A stretch of DNA of 7,326 nucleotides, taken from contig JALHUB010000225.1 in assembly GCA_022865685.1 (NCBI GenBank), positions 1 to 7,326 of the forward strand. Reading direction: 5' to 3'. How positions within the stretch are numbered: the stretch's first letter is position 1; every line of letters begins with the position of its first letter. Origin of the DNA: Dehalococcoidia bacterium (GTDB lineage: Bacteria > Chloroflexota > Dehalococcoidia > DSTF01 > JALHUB01). Below the pieces are notes generated by a model. The model was not told the DNA's origin. It made no database searches and saw only the letters and a list, made by a program, of their open reading frames with translations. Below, piece after piece: positions 1 to 4,609 of the stretch. The translations under genes and the position numbers were made by a program.

Positions 1-1
1 C

Positions 2-1954
2 ACGGGCAGCGGCAAGACCTTCACCATGGCCTCCGTCGTCGCCCGCGTCCAGCGCCCGACGCTCGTGCTCGCGCCGAACCGCACGCTTGCCGCGCAGCTC
101 GCCTCCGAGTTCAAGGACTTCTTCCCGGAGAGCTCCGTTGAGTACTTCGTCAGCTACTACGACTACTACCAGCCCGAGGCCTACGTCCCGCGCACCGATA
201 CCTACATCGCCAAGGACGCCGATATCAACGACGAGATCGACAAGCTGCGCCACGCCGCCACTCGCGCCCTCTTCGAGCGACGCGACGTGCTCATCGTCGC
301 CTCGGTGTCGTGCATCTACGGCCTCGGCGAGCCGGAGGAGTACCACAGCTTCACCCTCACCTTCCGCGCCGGCGAGCCCTTCAACCGCGATCGCGCCGTC
401 CGCCGACTCGTCGACATGCAGTACGACCGCAACGACATGACCCTCACCCGCGGCCACTTCCGGCTGCGCGGCGACTCCCTCACCGTCATGCCCGCCTACG
501 AGGAGACCGCCGTCCGCATCGACTTCCTCGACGACACAGTGGAGCGCATCATCGAGCTCGACCCCCTCACCGGCGAGCTGCTCGCCGAGCGCGACCGCAT
601 CGACATCTACCCGGCGAAACACTTCGTGACTTCGCAGGACAAACTCAACGCCGCTATCGAGGACATCGAGAAGGAGTTGGAGGGGCGTGTCGGCGAGCTG
701 CGGGCGCAGGACAAGCTGCTGGAGGCCGCCCGCCTAGAGGAGCGCACGCGCTACGACCTGGAGAGCCTGCGCGAGGCCGGCTACTGCTCCGGCATCGAGA
801 ACTACTCCCGCCACCTGGCGCGACGCCCGGCCGGCAGCACGCCCTGGACGCTGCTCGACTACTTCCCGGACGACTTCCTCATGTTCATCGACGAGTCGCA
901 CATCAGCATCCCGCAGGTGCGCGGCATGTACTTCGGCGACCTCTCGCGCAAGCAGACGCTGGTCGAATACGGCTTCCGCCTGCCCTCGGCTCTGGACAAC
1001 CGTCCGCTCAACTTCCACGAGTTCGAGGAGCACCTGAGCCAGGTCGTCTACGTCTCGGCGACGCCGGGGCCGTACGAGCGCGAATGCAGCAGGCAGACCG
1101 TCGAGCAGATCGTGCGGCCCACCGGCCTCATCGACCCATCGGTCGAGGTGAAGCCGACCGCCGGCCAGATCGACGACCTCATCGAGCAGATACGTGTCCG
1201 CGTCGAGCGCGGCCAGCGCGTCCTTGTGACGACGCTGACGAAGAAGATGGCTGAGGACCTGTCCGACTACCTGATCGAGATGGGCGTGCGCACGCACTAC
1301 CTGCACTCGGAGATCGACACCCTGGAGCGCGTCGAGATCCTGCGCGACCTGCGCGCCGGCGTCCACGACGTCGTCGTCGGCATCAACCTCCTGCGTGAGG
1401 GGCTCGACCTGCCGGAGGTCAGCCTCGTCGTCATCCTGGACGCCGACAAGGAGGGCTACCTGCGCTCGCGCGACTCGCTCATCCAGACCATCGGCCGCGC
1501 ATCGCGCCACATCGACGGCCACGTCATTATGTACGCCGACGCGGTCACCGGGTCGATGCGCCAGGCGATCGACGAGACGTACCGGCGCCGTCGCATCCAG
1601 CTCGCCTACAATAAGGAGCGCGGCATAACGCCGCAGGGCATCCGCAAGGCGATACGTGACATAACGGATCGCGTGAAGAAAGTAGCGGAGGAGAGGGCGC
1701 CTTACACCGTCGCAGGCGCGATTCCAAGGGAGGAAATGCCGCGCATCATCGCCGACCTGGAGAGCCAGATGAAGGCGGCGGCAAAGCAGTTGGAGTTCGA
1801 GCGGGCGGCGCTCCTGCGCGACGAGATCGTCGAGCTACGCAAGCTGTTGGTCAGCGACCCGGACGCCCTCCACGAGTTCGCCGCTGCCGCCGGCCGTCCC
1901 GGCCCGCTCTTCAAGAACGGCGGTCGCCGCGGGCGTCGCCCCTACCGCCGTTGA
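2..1954 (+). CDS. uvrB: UvrABC excinuclease subunit B, 5'-truncated by window edge
   Basis: UvrB is the damage-verifying helicase-like subunit of nucleotide excision repair. It is loaded by UvrA, inserts a beta-hairpin behind the lesion, and recruits UvrC for dual incision in the cytoplasm. The reading frame is open from base 2 and starts inside the Walker A motif (TGSGKTFT), so about 40 N-terminal codons lie outside the window; the ATG at 26 is internal. Visible landmarks are the beta-hairpin signature YYDYYQPEAYVP (bases 155-190), the Walker B motif DESH (890-901), motif VI QTIGRASRH (1484-1510), the conserved RGITPQGI segment (about 1619-1642), and a C-terminal UVR motif (about 1742-1846) that contacts UvrC. 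The protein ends in a short Arg-rich tail (GGRRGRRPYRR). Length and motif order match full-size UvrB. Motif VI has Ser and His where E. coli has Ala and Asn, but both arginines are kept. Nothing suggests a frameshift. Identification is essentially certain. Confidence 0.98.
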   Translation, partial: TGSGKTFTMASVVARVQRPTLVLAPNRTLAAQLASEFKDFFPESSVEYFVSYYDYYQPEAYVPRTDTYIAKDADINDEIDKLRHAATRALFERRDVLIVASVSCIYGLGEPEEYHSFTLTFRAGEPFNRDRAVRRLVDMQYDRNDMTLTRGHFRLRGDSLTVMPAYEETAVRIDFLDDTVERIIELDPLTGELLAERDRIDIYPAKHFVTSQDKLNAAIEDIEKELEGRVGELRAQDKLLEAARLEERTRYDLESLREAGYCSGIENYSRHLARRPAGSTPWTLLDYFPDDFLMFIDESHISIPQVRGMYFGDLSRKQTLVEYGFRLPSALDNRPLNFHEFEEHLSQVVYVSATPGPYERECSRQTVEQIVRPTGLIDPSVEVKPTAGQIDDLIEQIRVRVERGQRVLVTTLTKKMAEDLSDYLIEMGVRTHYLHSEIDTLERVEILRDLRAGVHDVVVGINLLREGLDLPEVSLVVILDADKEGYLRSRDSLIQTIGRASRHIDGHVIMYADAVTGSMRQAIDETYRRRRIQLAYNKERGITPQGIRKAIRDITDRVKKVAEERAPYTVAGAIPREEMPRIIADLESQMKAAAKQLEFERAALLRDEIVELRKLLVSDPDALHEFAAAAGRPGPLFKNGGRRGRRPYRR

Positions 1955-1980
1955 CAACGCTCGTTCAGCGGATCTTTCTT
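1945..1980 (+). terminator. weak intrinsic terminator candidate after uvrB
   Basis: A short GC stem can form between CCGC (1945-1948) and GCGG (1968-1971), or alternatively between CGCT (1958-1961) and AGCG (1967-1970). A pyrimidine-rich ATCTTTCTT follows. The inner sequence also contains the small palindrome CGTTG-A-CAACG (1949-1959) across the uvrB stop codon. The stems are only 4-5 bp and the T tract is broken, so this is a candidate only; transcription may read through into the cyclase gene. Confidence 0.3.
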
Positions 1981-2023
1981 AGGCAAGTATATCGACCTGT
2001 CCTCTTCTCATCCACCCATCCGT

Positions 2024-2052
2024 TTGACGAGCCTACCACGCCATGCTAACTT
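2024..2052 (+). promoter_or_regulatory. possible extended -10 promoter for the cyclase gene
   Basis: TTGACG (2024-2029) and TAACTT (2047-2052) are separated by 17 bp. TGC sits directly before the -10 hexamer, which gives an extended -10 (TGn). The -35 matches consensus at five of six bases. The -10 keeps only the first two bases and the last T, so this is moderate to weak. Start of transcription would fall near 2059, leaving a leader of about 40 nt. The alternative is that the cyclase is cotranscribed with uvrB. Confidence 0.35.
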
Positions 2053-2067
2053 GAAATGTTAGGGCGT
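2038..2067. repeat. bulged inverted repeat in the uvrB-cyclase gap
   Basis: Two nested inverted arms share one centre. CTAAC (2046-2050) pairs with GTTAG (2058-2062) around a 7-nt loop, and ACGCC (2038-2042) pairs with GGCGT (2063-2067), with three unpaired bases on the left side only. Together they give ten base pairs with one bulge. The repeat overlaps the candidate -10 element. It could be an operator or, if transcription comes from uvrB, an RNA hairpin ahead of the cyclase ribosome binding site. It lacks a following T run, so it is not a good terminator. Confidence 0.45.
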
Positions 2068-2084
2068 TGTTGATGCCCGCAATC

Positions 2085-2090
2085 GGAGGA
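2085..2090 (+). promoter_or_regulatory. Shine-Dalgarno site deciding the GTG start of the cyclase
   Basis: GGAGGA lies 8 nt upstream of GTG at 2099-2101. This supports GTG as the start rather than any downstream ATG; the first in-frame ATG is far inside the catalytic domain. Confidence 0.8.
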
Positions 2091-2098
2091 AGCGCATC

Positions 2099-2812
2099 GT
2101 GCCACCGTCCGACCCCCTTATCCCGCCGGCCGGCGTCGAGGACATCGACCACCACATCGGCTCGCTCCTGCCTGCAGGCCAGTACAGCGCCGCGCCGCCG
2201 ACGCCCATCATCTGCCCCAACTGCGGCGGCGTCGTCGCCGAGGGCTCGCGCTTCTGCGGCCAGTGCGGTCGCGCCCTCGGCCTGCCCGTGCGCACGACGA
2301 CCGAAGCGACGGTCACCATCCTCTTCACCGATATCCAGGGCTTCTCCGACCTCACGTCGTCCGTCGGCGACCAGGAGGCGCTCGACGCCCTCAAGCGTCA
2401 CAACCAGATCGTCCGCGCCCAGATCCAGAACCACGGCGGCGCCGAGATCAAGTACCAGGGCGACGGCTTCATGGTCGCCTTCCCCAGCGCCCGTCGCGCG
2501 GTCCTCTGCGCTATCGACATCCAGCGTAAGATCGCCGAGCAGAACCGCGAGAACCCTACCCGGTCGATTGTCCTGCGCATGGGCCTGAACTCCGGCGACG
2601 TCCTGCGCGACGAGCAGGACCTCTTCGGCGCTGCCGTCAACCTGGCGGCGCGCATCGCGGAGAAGGCGAAGGGGAACCAGATACTGATGTCGGAGCTCGT
2701 GAAGGAGCTGGCGGGGCCATACCCGGGGTTCAAGGTCGCGGACCGAGGGAAGCACGTGATCAAGGGCTTCCCCGGCCGCTACAAGATCTTCGAAGTCGCC
2801 TGGCAGACCTAG
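2099..2812 (+). CDS. zinc-ribbon class III adenylate cyclase, 237 aa
   Basis: This is a probable soluble class III nucleotidyl cyclase making cAMP from ATP. Residues 1-35 are Pro-rich and look disordered. Residues 39-56 form a CPNC...CGQC zinc ribbon (Cys39, Cys42, Cys53, Cys56). Residues about 69-235 are the cyclase homology domain. All six canonical catalytic positions appear intact: the metal-binding aspartates Asp78 (FTDIQGF) and Asp122 (YQGDGF), the base-selecting pair Lys118 (EIKYQ) and Asp174 (DLFG), and the transition-state pair Asn181 and Arg185 (NLAARI). The Lys/Asp pair is the one associated with adenine rather than guanine. No transmembrane segment is visible. These enzymes act as homodimers; the zinc ribbon may be a regulatory or binding module, but its role is unknown. 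The GTG start is backed by a good ribosome binding site. The gene lies 144 bp after uvrB on the same strand and converges on the surface-protein gene with a 4-nt gap. Guanylate cyclase activity is less likely. Confidence 0.9.
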   Translation: MPPSDPLIPPAGVEDIDHHIGSLLPAGQYSAAPPTPIICPNCGGVVAEGSRFCGQCGRALGLPVRTTTEATVTILFTDIQGFSDLTSSVGDQEALDALKRHNQIVRAQIQNHGGAEIKYQGDGFMVAFPSARRAVLCAIDIQRKIAEQNRENPTRSIVLRMGLNSGDVLRDEQDLFGAAVNLAARIAEKAKGNQILMSELVKELAGPYPGFKVADRGKHVIKGFPGRYKIFEVAWQT

Positions 2813-2817
2813 TCTGC
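2803..2817. repeat. palindrome at the convergent gene junction
   Basis: GCAGAC (2803-2808) and GTCTGC (2812-2817) are perfect inverted arms around a 3-nt loop. A second overlapping inverted repeat is CCTAG/CTAGG (2809 region to 2821). The stop codon of the cyclase (2810-2812) lies inside it and the first base of the opposing stop (2819-2817) is its last base. It could act as a compact bidirectional terminator, but neither direction shows a T run, so the function is uncertain. Confidence 0.45.
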
Positions 2818-4436
2818 TAGGCCGCTCGCCGCCTCCTCACGCGCCAGACTGCGAGGGCCAGCGCTAAGGCGACACCGCCCGCGATGATTCCGAGAATCGC
2901 CGTCGCGCTCACGCTGGGAGAGGCGCCACCATCGGAGCCTGCGCTGAGGTGCGTATCCGGATGCGGGAACTCCGCCATGCCACCGACCGGCGAGATGCCC
3001 ACTTGGTCCCTTATCTCCTGCGCCGTCAGCGCTCTGTTGTAGATGCGCACGTCGTCCACCGTGCCTTTGAACCAGTACCGTTGTTCTGGGTAGCAAGTGT
3101 CATAGGCGTTTCTGCCGAGCTGCAGGGGGTTGCTGTTGGTGCCCAGGGTTCCGGGCACCGCACGGCTGGCAGTTTCTTGGCCGTCGATGTATACCTTCTT
3201 CACCGATCCATCAAAGGTGGCCGCGTAGTGGAACCAAGTGCCAAGTGGAACAGTTGAGTTCGACAGCAGCATGTCAAATCCAGTGCCAATGGTGGTTCCC
3301 CACCCGGCAGTGACACCGTTTGACTCCATTTCAAAGGCCCACGCACTCTTCCATTCGCCAGGACATGCGAACCACTTCGAGACGAGCTCCTGAACATACC
3401 CAGTTGTGCCGTCCACCCTCACCCCGGCCGCAACCGCTGCTCCGGTGGTAAGGTCGAGGGTATCGTCATCCGGCACTTCGACGTAGTCATCCGTGCCGTC
3501 GAAATGGAGGGCAGAGCCGTCGCGCCCGGCTACCCAGGTGGGGCCGTAGAGCGCTCCAGCGTTGCCGTTGCCGCTGGAGTCCGCCGCCGCCGTGCCGGAG
3601 CCTTCATCGAGCTTCCAGTGGGCGACCAAGCTTGGGTCAGGGGTGGGCGCGCCCGGCGTCGAGGTAGGCGTGGGAGTGGGCGTGGTGGTCGGCGTTGGTG
3701 ACGGCGCTGGTGTCATGCTGATGTTCACGGTGCCGCCGGAGCAGGATATGTCCTTGCTGGCGCCACAGGTACCCATCTCAACGCCGCATGAATCGCCAAG
3801 GGTGTTCTCAGATGCGTCGCCAAACGACAGGCTGTCCACCCCCGCGGCAACGGTTTGGAAGTTGATGACTGCCAGCACACCCCACGTCTCATTGTCACCC
3901 AGTCGGTAAAGGCCAGCCCCACTTAAGCAAGCGATGAAAGCCTCCCCCTGGCCAGGCCCTGACTCCAGGTCTTTGTCAGCCGTGGGCTCGGCCGCCCCAA
4001 GGATGTTGCAGTCCCAGCCCTCGCCCAGGCCGTCGCCCCAAGTTGTCGCCCCAGCGTTCGCGTCTGGGTTGTCGTCCAGGCAGTTGTTGGTAGTGCAGGA
4101 TATCTCCGGCGCAAAGTTGAGGTAGTCATCATACAGCACCGTGGCGGAGAACACGGCGACAGCTTGCTGCAGACCCCCGACACATATGGCCACCTGGTAG
4201 GACTCACCAAGTGCGCGGTCGGCGGAGTCGTCAATGGGGTCGCATGGCCCGGAGCCGTTTGACACGTTCATGTCCAGGGCCAGGGCCAGGGCGCCCTGGC
4301 CCGCTGCCGGCTCTGCACTCCCACCCAAACGCAGCACGGCCATCCCTGCCGCAGCCAGGACAACCAGCATCGCGAATCCCAACGCAGCCAAGAAAAGCAG
4401 ACTGCCTTGCTTCCTATTCCTTAGAGGCCCCATCAT
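2817..4436 (-). CDS. membrane-anchored surface protein: cohesin-like domain, Pro/Thr linker, LamG domain
   Basis: This is a 539-residue exported protein. Residues 1-10 are basic, and 11-37 are a long hydrophobic export signal that could also stay as an anchor. Residues about 49-241 look like a beta-sandwich with nine cysteines; the pattern of a VLYDDYLNFAP strand and a late GVLAVINFQTVAAGVDSLSFGD segment resembles cohesin domains, a fold-level guess. Residues 242-268 are a Pro/Thr linker. Residues about 269-475 are a LamG/concanavalin-like domain (VAHWKLDEGSGT, DSSGNGNAG, LHFDGTDDYVEVP, WFHYAATFDG, VKKVYIDG, GTVDDVRIYNRALTAQEI), probably binding carbohydrate or protein, with Cys358 and Cys448 able to pair. 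Residues 511-530 form a transmembrane helix followed by RVRRRR, a stop-transfer tail. Two ATGs are adjacent; I chose the first. The LamG and anchor calls are firm, the cohesin call is tentative, and the substrate is unknown. Confidence 0.85.
   Translation of the reverse strand: MMGPLRNRKQGSLLFLAALGFAMLVVLAAAGMAVLRLGGSAEPAAGQGALALALDMNVSNGSGPCDPIDDSADRALGESYQVAICVGGLQQAVAVFSATVLYDDYLNFAPEISCTTNNCLDDNPDANAGATTWGDGLGEGWDCNILGAAEPTADKDLESGPGQGEAFIACLSGAGLYRLGDNETWGVLAVINFQTVAAGVDSLSFGDASENTLGDSCGVEMGTCGASKDISCSGGTVNISMTPAPSPTPTTTPTPTPTSTPGAPTPDPSLVAHWKLDEGSGTAAADSSGNGNAGALYGPTWVAGRDGSALHFDGTDDYVEVPDDDTLDLTTGAAVAAGVRVDGTTGYVQELVSKWFACPGEWKSAWAFEMESNGVTAGWGTTIGTGFDMLLSNSTVPLGTWFHYAATFDGSVKKVYIDGQETASRAVPGTLGTNSNPLQLGRNAYDTCYPEQRYWFKGTVDDVRIYNRALTAQEIRDQVGISPVGGMAEFPHPDTHLSAGSDGGASPSVSATAILGIIAGGVALALALAVWRVRRRRAA
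3633..3713 (-). repeat. low-complexity Pro/Thr linker repeat
   Basis: This segment encodes residues 242-268 of the surface protein, almost entirely Pro, Thr, Ser and Ala (for example PTPTTTPTPTPTSTP). On the + strand it reads as imperfect GGCGTGG/GGCGTTG units. Such linkers are flexible, often glycosylated spacers between extracellular domains, and the DNA can change length by slippage. Confidence 0.8.
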
Positions 4437-4439
4437 GCA

Positions 4440-4447
4440 CCTCTCCC
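4440..4447 (-). promoter_or_regulatory. Shine-Dalgarno region of the surface-protein gene
   Basis: The minus strand reads GGGAGAGG directly upstream of two consecutive ATG codons (4436-4434 and 4433-4431). GGGAG is 6 nt from the first ATG, and the second AGG is 6 nt from the second ATG, so either may be used. The two proteins would differ by one Met. Confidence 0.7.
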
Positions 4448-4574
4448 TGGCCGCTTGCGACCAGCATGGCCGGCATATCGGAAGCCTGCCCTTGGCTACG
4501 ACCGACGCCCGGCGCCGGATTCAGCTGTGCCCGGCGTACCGTTGGCATCTTCCGCAGCCCCAGTCGTTAGTGTT

Positions 4575-4604
4575 CGAAGAAGAGGGGCGCTCCCGTACAG
4601 CCCC
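4575..4604 (-). terminator. weak intrinsic terminator candidate after the 750-aa gene
   Basis: On the minus strand GGGGC (4604-4600) can pair with GCCCC (4588-4584) around an 11-nt loop, followed by TCTTCTTCG. The stem is strong in GC but the T tract is interrupted, so termination may be partial. It begins 6 nt after the stop codon. The rest of the 173-bp gap (4437-4609) holds the palindrome CCGGCGCCGG (4509-4518) but no promoter I can defend. Confidence 0.4.
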
Positions 4605-4609
4605 CGCTC

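Noticed and set aside
310..1254. 314-aa open frame on the + strand in another frame of uvrB
   Set aside because: Its His/Arg/Pro/Ala-rich composition is typical of a frame-shifted GC-rich gene.
734..1522. 262-aa open frame on the minus strand within uvrB
   Set aside because: It is fully antisense to a certain gene, its translation is low-complexity Val/Asp/Ala/Leu, and it has no recognisable domain. It results from high third-position GC.
1951..1993. TTGACA at 1951-1956 with TATAT near 1988 as a promoter
   Set aside because: The spacing is about 30 bp, far too long for a sigma-70 promoter, and the hexamer overlaps the uvrB stop codon.
2033..2755. 240-aa open frame on the minus strand opposite the cyclase
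   Set aside because: It is antisense to a gene with intact catalytic motifs, and its translation shows no motif of its own.
4437..4609. A separate promoter for the 539-aa surface-protein gene
   Set aside because: I found no -35/-10 pair with acceptable spacing on the minus strand; the gene may be transcribed by read-through from the 750-aa gene.
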